A stretch of DNA of 64,000 nt from a bacterium BMS3Bbin08 (GCA_002897775.1 BDTR01000045.1:1-64000); one strand, 5' to 3'. Positions 29,803-37,754 are shown, counted from the stretch's first letter. Numbers and translations: made by a program. Notes: generated by a model from the sequence alone, not told the origin.

Positions 29803-29903
29803 ATAGCGAGTGGTAATGAGCGAATGTGATAATAGTCAGTTTTTCCTTACATTAGTGTTACCCTTGGAAACACAACGTAGGGAAGGAATCTATTATTAAT
29901 ATG

Positions 29904-29932
29904 CGTTCACTAACGTTCACTAAACGTTCAGG
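29904..29932. repeat. Three CGTTCA(CTA) units upstream of the cNMP-binding gene
   Basis: Three successive copies of a CGTTCACTA-like word lie about 75 nt upstream of the cNMP-binding gene. Just before them, TTCCTT/AAGGAA and GTGTT/AACAC arms (about 29843-29892) can fold and may end the fdh transcript. Either a binding-site cluster or one of the short repeats of this genome. Confidence 0.4.
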
Positions 29933-30002
29933 GTTTGATGCAGTGTAGCTTCAGAGAACACTAAAAAAGGATAATCGCTGATGTGCGTAACGGAGGTGTA
30001 TT

Positions 30003-30452
30003 ATGATTAAGGCATTAAAGAAACAGGTTCTGCTTAAAGGATTAAGCGACGCCGAATTAAAGAAAATAGCAAAGAACATCAAACGGCTGTCATTTGGAAA
30101 GGGGGAGGATCTTTTCAGGGAAAAGGAGGAAACAAAAGGCCTTTATATGATAAGTTCTGGCAAGGTCGAGATATCAAAAACAACGCCTGACGGCTGGAAA
30201 CAGAGGCTCACCGTCCTGAGCGGCAGTCATTTCCTGGGAGAACTCTCGATCATTGAAAAAAGACGCCACCAGGCAAATGCGACCGCGCTGGAGAAAACAG
30301 GGGTTTTTCTGATCACGAAAAATGATTTTGAGAAGATGGAAAAAAGCGACACGGCCCTGACCTCAAAGATAATGAAACAGCTTGTCCTGATACTGAGCAT
30401 GAACCTCAGGCGCATGAATGAAAAATTTATTAATGCCCTGATCAGTTATTAA
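30003..30452 (+). CDS. Cyclic-nucleotide-binding domain protein without DNA-binding domain
   Basis: The 149-aa protein is a single cNMP-binding beta-roll (about 10-125) with motifs FREKEETKGLYMISSGKVEI and SHFLGELSIIEKRRHQANA, the latter being the phosphate-binding cassette region, followed by a C-terminal helix. Unlike CRP/FNR it stops before any helix-turn-helix. The start has a CGGAGGTG ribosome-binding site. It lies between the formate dehydrogenase and formate-THF ligase genes, so a ligand-dependent regulatory or adaptor role in C1 metabolism is possible but unproven. Confidence 0.8.
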   Translation: MIKALKKQVLLKGLSDAELKKIAKNIKRLSFGKGEDLFREKEETKGLYMISSGKVEISKTTPDGWKQRLTVLSGSHFLGELSIIEKRRHQANATALEKTGVFLITKNDFEKMEKSDTALTSKIMKQLVLILSMNLRRMNEKFINALISY

Positions 30453-30463
30453 AACCGTTAACA

Positions 30464-30484
30464 GTGAATCGTGAATCGTGAATC
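30464..30484. repeat. Three GTGAATC heptamers before fhs
   Basis: Three exact tandem copies of GTGAATC. The same heptamer occurs four times in tandem inside the glycerate kinase gene (55559-55586). Confidence 0.8.
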
Positions 30485-30550
30485 GAAAAAGCTAATTTAA
30501 AAATAACGAACAACAAATAACGAAACTAAGCAAAAGGAGGGTTTTTAAAG

Positions 30551-32326
30551 ATGCCGCTTGATCCAACCAAACATGCTGACTGGGAGATTGCAGAAGAAGC
30601 AGAAAAATCAATGGCGACGATCCATGAGATCGGAGAACGCCTGGGACTGACAAAAGATGAACTTTTGCCCCAGGGCCATTACATCGCGAAAATTGATTAC
30701 AGGGCCGTTCTTGACCGCCTGAAGGATAAACCAGACGGCAAGTACATAGATGTTACCGCCATTACCCCGACACCTCTGGGTGAAGGGAAATCCACTTCAA
30801 CAATGGGCCTTGTGCAGGGCTTTGGCAAGATCGGTAAAAATGTAAGCGCGGCAATAAGACAGCCTTCAGGAGGACCTACTATGAACATCAAAGGTTCTGC
30901 CGCGGGAGGCGGACTTGCGCAGTGTATCCCGTTAACTCCGTTTTCTTTGGGCTTTACCGGTGACATTAATGCCATTATGAACGCGCATAACCTCGCGATG
31001 GTCGCCCTTACCTCGAGGATGCAGCATGAGCGGAACTATAATGACGAGCAGCTTATGCGCCTTAGTAATATGGAAAGGCTCGATATCGATCCTACCAGGG
31101 TTGAGATGGGATGGATAATGGATTTCTGCGCTCAATCATTAAGAAATATCGTAATCGGTATTGACGGAGTAGGCGGTAATAAAGACGGATTTATGATGAA
31201 ATCAAAATTCGCGATCGCTGTCTCTTCAGAAGTCATGGCAATCCTTTCTGTCGCGACCGGTCTTAAGGACATGCGTGAGCGTATGGGTAAAATAGTTGTC
31301 GCGTATAACAAAAAGGGCAAGCCCGTTACAACCGAGGACCTCCAGGTTGCGGGCGCGATGACAGCATGGATGGTTCAGGCCCTGAATCCGAGCCTGATGC
31401 AGACACTGGAAGGACAGCCTGTTATTGTCCATGCCGGTCCTTTCGCGAATATCGCTATCGGCCAGAGTTCTATCATTGCTGACCAGATCGGTCTTAAACT
31501 GGCTGATTATCATGTGACAGAATCAGGGTTTGGCGCGGATATCGGTTTTGAAAAATTCTGGAACCTGAAATGCCGTTTCAGCGGACTCGTTCCTGACTGC
31601 GCGGTTATTGTTGCCACAATCAGGGCGCTTAAATGCCACGGCGGCGCACCGGTTCCTGTGCCTGGAAAGCCTATGCCGGAAGAGTACGGTTCTGAGAATG
31701 TCGGATGGGTTGAAAGGGGCTGTGCCAACCTTCTTCATCATATCGAGAATGTCAGGAAAGCGGGGATCAGCCCGGTCGTATGTATTAATGCGTTCCATAC
31801 TGATACAGACGCTGAAATCAATATGGTCCGTGTACTCGCGGAAGCGGCCGGCGCAAGGGTTGCCCTGTCAAGACACTGGGAAAAAGGCGGAGATGGCGCT
31901 ATCGAGTTTGCCGAGACTGTTGCCGCGGCATGTGAGGAAAAGACGGAGTTTAAGTTCCTTTATGAACTTGATCAGCCTGTTAAAGACCGTATCGAACTCA
32001 TCGCGAAAGAGGTATACGGCGCTGACGGGGTTGAATACTCACCCGAAGCAAACGCGTCACTCGCCAGGATCCAGAAGGACCCCGAGCTTTCAAAATTAGG
32101 TCTATGCATGGTCAAAACTCATCTGTCCCTGTCAGACAACCCTTCTATTAAGGGTGTGCCTACCGGATGGAAGCTCAAGATCAGGGAGGTTCTTACATAC
32201 GGTGGAGCCAGATTTATCGTCCCTGTGGCAGGCGCTATAAGCCTTATGCCGGGAACAGGCTCTAATCCTGCTTTTAGACGAGTGGATGTGGATACGGAAA
32301 CTGGCAAGGTCCAGGGAGTGTTTTAA
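30551..32326 (+). CDS. fhs: Formate-tetrahydrofolate ligase
   Basis: Fhs makes 10-formyl-THF from formate, THF and ATP, the second methyl-branch step. The 591-aa protein has the N-terminal segment with helices, the P-loop [11 protein letters not shown] at 72-82, [18 protein letters not shown] and the C-terminal [16 protein letters not shown]. It is slightly longer than the roughly 557-aa E. acetica-type enzyme, mostly at the N-terminus. A strong AAGGAGGG ribosome-binding site and a downstream terminator suggest a single-gene unit. It follows the formate dehydrogenase that would supply formate. Confidence 0.96.
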   Translation: MPLDPTKHADWEIAEEAEKSMATIHEIGERLGLTKDELLPQGHYIAKIDYRAVLDRLKDKPDGKYIDVTAITPTPLGEGKSTSTMGLVQGFGKIGKNVSAAIRQPSGGPTMNIKGSAAGGGLAQCIPLTPFSLGFTGDINAIMNAHNLAMVALTSRMQHERNYNDEQLMRLSNMERLDIDPTRVEMGWIMDFCAQSLRNIVIGIDGVGGNKDGFMMKSKFAIAVSSEVMAILSVATGLKDMRERMGKIVVAYNKKGKPVTTEDLQVAGAMTAWMVQALNPSLMQTLEGQPVIVHAGPFANIAIGQSSIIADQIGLKLADYHVTESGFGADIGFEKFWNLKCRFSGLVPDCAVIVATIRALKCHGGAPVPVPGKPMPEEYGSENVGWVERGCANLLHHIENVRKAGISPVVCINAFHTDTDAEINMVRVLAEAAGARVALSRHWEKGGDGAIEFAETVAAACEEKTEFKFLYELDQPVKDRIELIAKEVYGADGVEYSPEANASLARIQKDPELSKLGLCMVKTHLSLSDNPSIKGVPTGWKLKIREVLTYGGARFIVPVAGAISLMPGTGSNPAFRRVDVDTETGKVQGVF

Positions 32327-32341
32327 TCAGTTGAGCATTGC

Positions 32342-32372
32342 AGCCCCTGCTCTTCGAGTATGAGCGGGGGCT
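32342..32372 (+). terminator. Rho-independent-like terminator after fhs
   Basis: AGCCCCTGCTC (32342-32352) pairs with GAGCGGGGGCT (32362-32372), an 11-bp stem with one G-T pair and a 9-nt loop, 16 nt past the fhs stop. The following sequence is only moderately T-rich. Confidence 0.6.
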
Positions 32373-32459
32373 GTTAATCTTTAAAGTATTTTATCCTATA
32401 TAGTTGCTTAACTTACTTATTAAACGTAGTTCTAAGTATTAATTTAAGGAGCCGTTCTC

Positions 32460-33020
32460 TTGATCAGGAACCTTCCCAATATCTTGACCATAACGAGGAT
32501 ATTGTTCTTGCCTTTTTTCGCCGCAAGCCTGATCTATGGAATTTACTCGTATGCGCTTATATTGTTCATTGCCGCGTCTGTTACTGACGGGCTTGATGGA
32601 TATATTGCGAGGAAACATAATCTGGCCACTAAACTTGGCGGTATCCTGGATCCTGTAGCTGACAAGTTTCTGATCCTGACATCTTTTATTATCATGAGCA
32701 TGTACGGCATGATCCCGAAGTGGCTGACCATAATTGTTATCAGCAGGGACCTTATAGTGGTAACGGGCTGTCTAATCATATATTTTGTTACACATGATCT
32801 GAAGATAGAACCGACTATCCTCGGCAAGACCGCGATCGCGCTGGAATCTGTTTTGATAGGTCTTGTGCTTCTTTCCGTCAATTTATCAGGACAGACATTC
32901 GGACAGATATGGTTTCTTTTAACTGTTGCGATAGTGACCGCCGTATCAGGCGTGCAGTACGTTTACAGGGGAGTAACCACTGCAAATATAGAGCGAGAAC
33001 ATGGGACTCAGATAAAATGA
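32460..33020 (+). CDS. pgsA: CDP-diacylglycerol-glycerol-3-phosphate 3-phosphatidyltransferase
   Basis: PgsA makes phosphatidylglycerol phosphate at the inner membrane. The 186-aa protein has several membrane helices and the CDP-alcohol phosphatidyltransferase motif DGLDGYIAR followed by GGILDPVADK, i.e. DGxxAR-G-D-D spacing. The start TTG/ATG choice follows an AAGGAGCC ribosome-binding site; I kept the listed TTG-type start at 32460 giving MIRNLPNILTITRI. Its stop overlaps the next ATG (ATGA). Confidence 0.92.
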   Translation: MIRNLPNILTITRILFLPFFAASLIYGIYSYALILFIAASVTDGLDGYIARKHNLATKLGGILDPVADKFLILTSFIIMSMYGMIPKWLTIIVISRDLIVVTGCLIIYFVTHDLKIEPTILGKTAIALESVLIGLVLLSVNLSGQTFGQIWFLLTVAIVTAVSGVQYVYRGVTTANIEREHGTQIK

Positions 33021-34309
33021 ACGCAACGATCAGTCTTGTCAATGAAGGCAGTCCCGCGCATCAGGCAGGCCTTGAAAAAGGCGATGTCCTTGTTGAGATC
33101 AACGGCAATCCGGTCAGGGATGTCATTGACTATATGTTCCATTGCAGGGACAGCGGTCTTAACCTTAAGGTCCGGCGCGGCGGCAGGTCACTTGCGTTCA
33201 GGATAAAGAAAAAGGAAAGGACCGGCCCCGGCATAGAGTTCAAACCTTTTAAGATAAAGACCTGCGGGAATAAATGCGTATTTTGTTTTGTTGATCAGCT
33301 TCCAAAGGGGATGAGAAAGACGCTTTACCTGAAAGATGATGATTACCGCATGTCTTTTCTTTATGGCAGCTATATAACTCTTTCAAAGCTTCTGCCGGCG
33401 GAAAGGAAGCGCATTATAGAGCAGAGGCTTCGCCCCCTTTATGTATCCGTTCATACGACGAACAATGACCTGCGGAGGAAAATGCTCGGCAACCCCGGGG
33501 CGCCGGACATACTTGAAGAGATGAAGGGACTCATATCTCACAGGATAAAAGTTCATACGCAGATAGTCTTATGCCAGGGATTAAATGACGGAGATGAGCT
33601 CTTAAACACTATCAAAGACCTGCATAAACTCTATCCCTATGTAGCGTCGATCGCTGTTGTTCCCGTAGGGCTGACGAGGTATGGAAAGGGCAATGTAAAA
33701 CCTGTCGGGAAATCAGATGCGGTCAAAGTTATCGAGACAGTGAAGCAGATCAGAAGGCGTTTCAGGAAACGCCACGGAGATCCGATAGTGTATCTGGCTG
33801 ATGAATTCTATATAAAGGCAGATCTCCCTTTCCCTTCTCTTAAGGGATACGGAGACCTTCCACAGCTTGAGAACGGGGTTGGGATGGTACCGCTTTTTCT
33901 TAATTCAGCAAAGAAACTGAGGCTTCCAAAAAAAATGGACGCGAGACATGTAGTTGTTTTTACAGGCGCGGCCTTCATGCCTTATCTTAAGGAACTCGCG
34001 GAAAGACTGAGAACAATAGAAGGACTGACACTGGATATAATAAAAGTTGATAACAGGTTTTTCGGTCCGTCGGTAACAGTGGCCGGCCTTCTTACCGGAA
34101 AAGATATTTTAAAGGCTATGGTCGGCAGGAGCAAGGCGGATTGTCTGCTTGTGCCCGATGTCGCGCTTAAGAACGGTGAAGATATTTTTCTTGATAATGT
34201 TACACTGAAAGACATGGAGGAGAGCCTGGGCATGAAGGTCAGAGCCATAGAGCCGACCCCTGAAGGGCTTTTAAAGGGTATAACTCATGAATGTAAATGG
34301 GAAGACTAA
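33017..34309 (+). CDS. PDZ / radical-SAM-like DUF512 protein
   Basis: The 430-aa product starts with a PDZ-like domain (SPAHQAGLEKGDVLVEINGN), then a radical-SAM-like cluster motif CGNKCVFC (about residue 81-88), FVDQLPKGMRKTLYLKDDDYR, and a C-terminal DUF512 domain. Chlorobium and clostridial homologues are common, but the reaction is unknown. An upstream in-frame start at 32909 would run through pgsA, so I chose the ATG at 33017 that overlaps the pgsA stop. aroE overlaps its 3' end by 23 nt. Confidence 0.88.
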   Translation: MNATISLVNEGSPAHQAGLEKGDVLVEINGNPVRDVIDYMFHCRDSGLNLKVRRGGRSLAFRIKKKERTGPGIEFKPFKIKTCGNKCVFCFVDQLPKGMRKTLYLKDDDYRMSFLYGSYITLSKLLPAERKRIIEQRLRPLYVSVHTTNNDLRRKMLGNPGAPDILEEMKGLISHRIKVHTQIVLCQGLNDGDELLNTIKDLHKLYPYVASIAVVPVGLTRYGKGNVKPVGKSDAVKVIETVKQIRRRFRKRHGDPIVYLADEFYIKADLPFPSLKGYGDLPQLENGVGMVPLFLNSAKKLRLPKKMDARHVVVFTGAAFMPYLKELAERLRTIEGLTLDIIKVDNRFFGPSVTVAGLLTGKDILKAMVGRSKADCLLVPDVALKNGEDIFLDNVTLKDMEESLGMKVRAIEPTPEGLLKGITHECKWED

Positions 34310-35120
34310 GATAACCGGGATTTTTGGTCACCCTGTCGGGCATACGCTTTCGCCTGCAATGCACAACGCGGCGTTCCGGAGCCTCGGGCTTAACATGTGC
34401 TATATCGCGTTTGACGTTCTGCCAAAGGACCTGCCTGATGCGGTAAAGGCTGTTAAAAGCCTGAACCTGCTCGGAGTAAATATAACGGTCCCTCATAAAG
34501 AGAACGTCATCCCGCTTCTTGACGATGTGAATGCTGAAGCGAAATTCATGGGAGCGGTAAATACAGTCGTTAATTCAGAAGGCAAACTTACCGGATATAA
34601 TACGGACGGCCTGGGGTTTATGAGCTCGCTTGCAGAAGCGGAAATATCTTCTGACGGAAAAACAATATTGATAATTGGCGCCGGCGGCGCGTCAAGGGCG
34701 ATCAGCTATTACTTAAGCAGGGGGAAAGCAACAGATCTGCTGTTATATGATATTGATAGATCAAAAGTAAAAAAACTGGCTGATGATCTTAACATCTCCA
34801 GTGATAATAAAGTGTCCCTTTTAGATGATATAGAAAATATCGGCAAACCGGATATTATTATTAATGCAACCCCTCTTGGACTTAATAATGAGGACCCCCT
34901 GCCCCTTGATCCCGGGCATCTTAATTCTGAGACGGTAGTCTACGATCTTGTTTATAAGAATACCAAATTCCTGCGGGAGGCAAAGAAAAAAGGCGCGAAA
35001 ACACTTGATGGCTCAGGCATGCTTCTATGGCAGGGCGTTGAGGCCTTCAGGCTTTGGACAGGAGTTGGACCTCCTGTTGATGTGATGCGGCAGGCTCTTC
35101 TGTCCGGGATGAGCAAATAA
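34287..35120 (+). CDS. aroE: Shikimate dehydrogenase
   Basis: AroE reduces 3-dehydroshikimate with NADPH. The 277-aa protein has the substrate motif GHPVGHTLSPAMHN near the start, catalytic NITVPHKE, NTDGLGF and the Rossmann loop GAGGASRA, and ends normally with a C-terminal helix LWTGVGPPVDVMRQALL. The start overlaps the DUF512 gene. The last 29 bp before its final codons are repeated 2 kb downstream (37099-37127), marking an insertion at its 3' end. Confidence 0.95.
   Translation: MNVNGKTKITGIFGHPVGHTLSPAMHNAAFRSLGLNMCYIAFDVLPKDLPDAVKAVKSLNLLGVNITVPHKENVIPLLDDVNAEAKFMGAVNTVVNSEGKLTGYNTDGLGFMSSLAEAEISSDGKTILIIGAGGASRAISYYLSRGKATDLLLYDIDRSKVKKLADDLNISSDNKVSLLDDIENIGKPDIIINATPLGLNNEDPLPLDPGHLNSETVVYDLVYKNTKFLREAKKKGAKTLDGSGMLLWQGVEAFRLWTGVGPPVDVMRQALLSGMSK
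35084..35112 (+). repeat. Left copy of 29-bp direct repeat (3' end of aroE)
   Basis: Twenty-nine bases beginning GATGCGGCAGGCTC and ending CCGGGATGA, within the aroE coding region, are repeated exactly at 37099-37127 in the same orientation. The sequences on both sides differ. The pair brackets a 2-kb segment with an Rhs tip and two toxin-antitoxin modules. Confidence 0.85.
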
Positions 35121-35138
35121 GTCCCCCGGGTTTAAAAT

Positions 35139-35417
35139 GTAGGGAATAATCCGGTTAATTGGAGGGATCCGGATGGGTTATGGCAATCTCCTTATACTTA
35201 TAAAGGTTATCTAGGATATGTGTTTGTAGTGACTGGAGGTGTTATTGCGCTATTGCCTGGCGGTCAAGTTGGTGGTGCATGTCTTGCTCTTGGTGGACTA
35301 GACTTAATTATCCAAGATACGAAATCTTTAGTAGAAGAAAACCTTAAATCTGCGGAGGAGGAATTGAAACCAGTACAAGAATCGATTGATGATTTGCGAG
35401 ATGAATTAAATCGGTGA
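35139..35417 (+). pseudogene. Orphan Rhs C-terminal tip (end of RHS core plus variable tip)
   Basis: The frame open from 35136 reads VGNNPVNWRDPDGLWQ, the hallmark end of the RHS-repeat-associated core, followed by a 70-residue variable tip. The tip has a Gly-rich hydrophobic stretch (VFVVTGGVIALLPGG and ACLALGGLDLII) and then an acidic amphipathic helix. No start codon precedes the core motif; an ATG at 35218 is out of frame with it, though a GTG at 35220 could give a 65-aa tip-only product. It is a displaced Rhs-CT cassette, possibly a membrane-active toxin. The gene for its N-terminal delivery part is missing here. Confidence 0.75.
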
Positions 35418-35440
35418 TCTTCAGGGAATGGGTGTGAACC

Positions 35441-35761
35441 ATGTCAATAAAGTCAAATAAACAAACAAATGAAAACAAATTAAACTTATCCAAGAAAGAA
35501 AAAAAATTATTATCAAGGTTAGAAAAGGATTGTGAGAATATATCAGCAAGATATTTAGTAGCAGCTCTATTCTTATGTGTTGCTTTAGGAGGTCTTATTT
35601 ATTTTATTAAAGACAAGAACCAAACTGGTTTTTTTATTGCAGTTATATTCGGTGGATTTGGGTGTGCCAATTTTTTCGTTTCTCGTGTATATAAACAGCT
35701 CTACGGAGTAATTGCAAAGATGCAACAGCATATAAAAGAACTAGAAAATAGTGAGAAATAA
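35441..35761 (+). CDS. Small two-helix membrane protein, candidate immunity protein of the Rhs tip
   Basis: The 106-aa protein has a charged N-terminus with Lys/Asn-rich and heptad-like segments, two membrane helices (YLVAALFLCVALGGLIYF and FFIAVIFGGFGCANFFV) and a short helical C-terminus. It starts 23 nt after the Rhs tip. Low GC content matches the tip and differs from the flanking housekeeping genes. In Rhs systems the gene right after the tip usually encodes immunity, so that is my inference; no family was recognised. Confidence 0.55.
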   Translation: MSIKSNKQTNENKLNLSKKEKKLLSRLEKDCENISARYLVAALFLCVALGGLIYFIKDKNQTGFFIAVIFGGFGCANFFVSRVYKQLYGVIAKMQQHIKELENSEK

Positions 35762-35763
35762 CC

Positions 35764-35788
35764 GGGGTCAGGTCTTGTATTTTAACAT
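35764..35788 (+). repeat. Solo GGGGTCAG repeat (RAYT-end-like)
   Basis: The 25 bases GGGGTCAGGTCTTG... ending TTTTAACAT match the inverted repeats of the RAYT element at 43811 with three differences by eye. No transposase gene is next to this copy. Confidence 0.7.
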
Positions 35789-35859
35789 TTCTTAATTGCA
35801 TCATCTGACGGTTCTTTCTATCTTCGAGTATCTCCTTTTCCTGTGATCAGAGTTAAGCG

Positions 35860-35907
35860 TTGACAATACTATCAGCTTATGGTAGTATTGATTAATGATA
35901 GTATCAT
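35860..35907 (+). promoter_or_regulatory. Promoter and palindromic operator of higBA
   Basis: TTGACA (35860-35865) and TAGTAT (35883-35888) have 17-nt spacing. ATACTA/TAGTAT arms (35866-35871 and 35883-35888) form an inverted repeat inside the promoter. A second palindrome, ATGATAGTATCAT (35895-35907), covers the start codon. The -10 box is 6 nt from the ATG with no ribosome-binding site, so the mRNA may be leaderless. Confidence 0.6.
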
Positions 35908-36182
35908 TTCGTGGTGTAGAGGCAGATTATATATGGGCAGGAAGATTTTCAAAGAAATTAAGGCTGCCCACTCAACTCCATAATCTTGCAAGACGGAAAT
36001 TGAGAATGATAGCTGCTGCGACAGACCTGGAAGCATTAAAAGTCCCACCAAATAACAGACTGGAACAGTTAAAAGGTAAAAGGAAAGGTCAGCGGAGTAT
36101 AAGGATAAACGATCAATGGCGTATATGTTTTAAGTGGCGAAACAGCAACGCTTATGACGTGGAAATAACCGATTATCATTAA
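35895..36182 (+). CDS. higB: HigB-type RelE-family toxin
   Basis: The 95-aa protein matches HigB host-inhibition toxins, ribosome-dependent mRNA endonucleases. Visible features are RKLRMIAAATDLEALKVPP, RLEQLKGKRKGQRSIRINDQWRICF and the C-terminal DVEITDYH ending. The toxin gene comes first and the antitoxin follows, the usual higBA order. A promoter with overlapping palindromes lies directly upstream and would allow autorepression by HigA. Confidence 0.9.
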   Translation: MIVSFRGVEADYIWAGRFSKKLRLPTQLHNLARRKLRMIAAATDLEALKVPPNNRLEQLKGKRKGQRSIRINDQWRICFKWRNSNAYDVEITDYH

Positions 36183-36216
36183 ACATGAAATGAGAAAATA
36201 AAGGAGAGAAAAGAGC

Positions 36217-36525
36217 ATGAGATACTTAAAAAACATTCACCCGGGAGAAGTCCTCAAGAAAGAATTTCTGGATCCAATGGGTATATCCGTCTATCGGCTA
36301 TCCAGGGAAACCGGACTTTCTCAGACAAGGTTGGGACAGATTATCAAAGGAAAAAGAAGTGTAACTGCCGAAACTGCTGTAAAACTCGGCAAATTTTTCG
36401 GTATATCTGCCGAATTCTGGATGAATCTGCAATCTCTTTATGATGTAGAAGATGCAATGAAACAGCACAGGAAGGAGATTGACTCGATTCATTCATTCAA
36501 GGAACTTAAAAGAGCTACTGCATAG
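36217..36525 (+). CDS. higA: HigA-type antitoxin (XRE family)
   Basis: The 102-aa protein starts IHPGEVLKKEFLDPMGIS and has a helix-turn-helix at about 25-65 (SRETGLSQTRLGQIIKGKR) with the VTAETAVKLGKFFG helix typical of HigA/VapI. It should neutralise HigB and repress the operon. It starts 35 nt after higB with a GGAGAG ribosome-binding site. Confidence 0.92.
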   Translation: MRYLKNIHPGEVLKKEFLDPMGISVYRLSRETGLSQTRLGQIIKGKRSVTAETAVKLGKFFGISAEFWMNLQSLYDVEDAMKQHRKEIDSIHSFKELKRATA

Positions 36526-36652
36526 GCATCACAAATGCAATAATTCTATCTCACTGCAAAATAAATGTAAAAAGGGTCAGCCTCCCGTAAAGCTTAAGCT
36601 ACGGGGCAGGCGCCATTGAATTTAGCGTCTAATTTTTATATTATAATGATGG

Positions 36653-36838
36653 ATGAAAGTCAGGGATGTTATCAAAATGCTTGAGGATGATAAGTGGTTT
36701 ATAGTTCGAACACGCGGCAGTCATCGTCAATATAAACATTCAAGGAAAAAGGGACTTGTGACCATTGCTGGAAAGTCAAGCGATGACTTGGCAAAAGGCA
36801 CTTTAAATAGTATACTTAAACAGGCGGGTTTAAAATGA
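36653..36838 (+). CDS. hicA: HicA mRNA interferase toxin
   Basis: The 61-aa protein has the single dsRBD-like fold and catalytic signature TRGSHRQYKH with His24, then a VTIAGKSSDDLAKGTL segment. HicA cleaves mRNA. A TATAAT (36642-36647) lies 5 nt upstream of the ATG with no ribosome-binding site, suggesting another leaderless start. It overlaps hicB by 4 nt. Confidence 0.93.
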   Translation: MKVRDVIKMLEDDKWFIVRTRGSHRQYKHSRKKGLVTIAGKSSDDLAKGTLNSILKQAGLK

Positions 36839-37047
36839 GATATTTAATTGTCATTGAAGAAACAGACACAGGATACTCAGCCTATTCGCCTGATTTAGAA
36901 GGCTGTGTTGCTACAGGTTCAACAAGAAAACAAGTAGAAAAAACGATTAAAGAAGCAATAGAGTTTCATCTCGATGGACTTCGGGAAGAAGGTTATAATA
37001 TCCCCCCTCCTCATACCTACTCAACCTATATGGAAATATCTGCTTAA
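36835..37047 (+). CDS. hicB: HicB antitoxin
   Basis: The 70-aa protein has the partially degraded RNase-H-like fold of HicB: YLIVIEETDTGYSAYSPDLEGC and the helix RKQVEKTIKEAIEFHLDGL, ending PPPHTYSTYMEISA. There is no C-terminal DNA-binding domain, so this is the short HicB form. It overlaps hicA and neutralises it by direct binding. Confidence 0.93.
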   Translation: MRYLIVIEETDTGYSAYSPDLEGCVATGSTRKQVEKTIKEAIEFHLDGLREEGYNIPPPHTYSTYMEISA

Positions 37048-37098
37048 CTGCCTGCCTCCTAAAAATTGTACCACTTCGAATTAGAGAATTTTGCTTAA

Positions 37099-37127
37099 GA
37101 TGCGGCAGGCTCTTCTGTCCGGGATGA
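37099..37127 (+). repeat. Right copy of 29-bp direct repeat (aroE 3' end)
   Basis: Exact copy of 35084-35112. It is followed by ATAAACCCCGTT, directly entering the MITE-like element at 37132. It is not part of a gene here and marks the right edge of the Rhs-tip/toxin-antitoxin segment. Confidence 0.85.
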
Positions 37128-37131
37128 ATAA

Positions 37132-37218
37132 ACCCCGTTAAAAAAGTGTCGCGTGTCGGTGGCTTTAGACCACGGACTGCGACAGATTATTTCATCGAAG
37201 GCTTTCTTTTAACGGGGT
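37132..37218. repeat. MITE-like element, copy 1 (ACCCCGTTAAAA ends)
   Basis: An 87-bp element with 12-bp terminal inverted repeats: ACCCCGTTAAAA at 37132-37143 and TTTTAACGGGGT at 37207-37218. The interior folds: GTCGC with GCGAC, and GTGG with CCAC around a TTTAGA-type loop. A second copy lies inverted at 54223-54321. No ORF. The remainder of the 37048-37402 gap, apart from the repeat at 37099, shows no recognisable feature. Confidence 0.75.
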
Positions 37219-37402
37219 AAATAAATCCTCTGTTTCCGCAAATACTCTACGATCATTCGTAGATATTCCATTTTCCTGATATCATTACATAACCAGTGTT
37301 ATCTCCCTGAAATTAAGTAATTTTGCTTGTTATAATAGGAATATGAATTTATAATTAACTGTGAGTGACACACTGGTCGGACGATTTTATGGAGAGAAGA
37401 AA

Positions 37403-37615
37403 ATGAAAAAAAGGCGCCATGTCAAACTCGTTCACGAGGGGAATTATGTGGCTGAAGTTAACATTGAACTTATTGAAACAGGTGAAGGTTGGTCTCCTTA
37501 TCTTTCTCTTGATGATGCGGGAAGGCTGGATGATGTAAGAGAAGCGCTTCGCCGCGAAGATGTTGAATCTGCAGGTAGAGTTGCAAAAGTTTATCGCCTT
37601 ACCCCTGTGAACTAA
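37403..37615 (+). CDS. Small conserved-looking hypothetical protein
   Basis: The ATG at 37403 is preceded by GGAGAGAAGA, a good ribosome-binding site, and gives 70 aa starting MKKRRHVKLVHEG. The protein is polar, with an LIETGEGWSPYLSLDDAGRL segment and a helix-rich end. Small proteins of this look often occur in toxin-antitoxin-rich regions, but no family is assigned. No partner gene overlaps. Confidence 0.5.
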   Translation: MKKRRHVKLVHEGNYVAEVNIELIETGEGWSPYLSLDDAGRLDDVREALRREDVESAGRVAKVYRLTPVN

Positions 37616-37683
37616 AAAGTACATGAGATAACCCTCTTGAGTCCGCTCCTGCTTCGCTCAGCGCCGCATTCCGGTAGATAAAC

Positions 37684-37728
37684 GTGACATTTTTCATCTT
37701 GTAACATATAATATAAATGTAATTACAT
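37684..37728 (+). promoter_or_regulatory. Promoter and palindromic operator of the MazE/Rhs chimera
   Basis: GTGACA (37684-37689) and TATAAT (37707-37712) are 17 nt apart, near consensus. A perfect 12-bp palindrome, ATGTAATTACAT (37717-37728), lies just downstream of the -10 box. Antitoxin promoters usually carry such an operator, and the gene's first codons encode a MazE-type DNA-binding domain. Confidence 0.65.
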
Positions 37729-37754
37729 TGTAATCATTTATAAGGAGATGAATT

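Noticed and set aside
32909-33016. Longer start for the DUF512 protein
   Set aside because: The extension lies in another frame of pgsA and has no family resemblance; the ATG at 33017 overlaps the pgsA stop and begins the PDZ-like domain.
35220-35417. Independent 65-aa gene
   Set aside because: The frame extends upstream into the RHS core end VGNNPVNWRDPDGL without a start codon, so it is the tail of an Rhs protein.
37132-37218. tRNA gene or tRNA fragment at the island edge
   Set aside because: The foldable element has no CCA stem, T-loop GTTC or anticodon arm in the right places; ends are inverted repeats instead.
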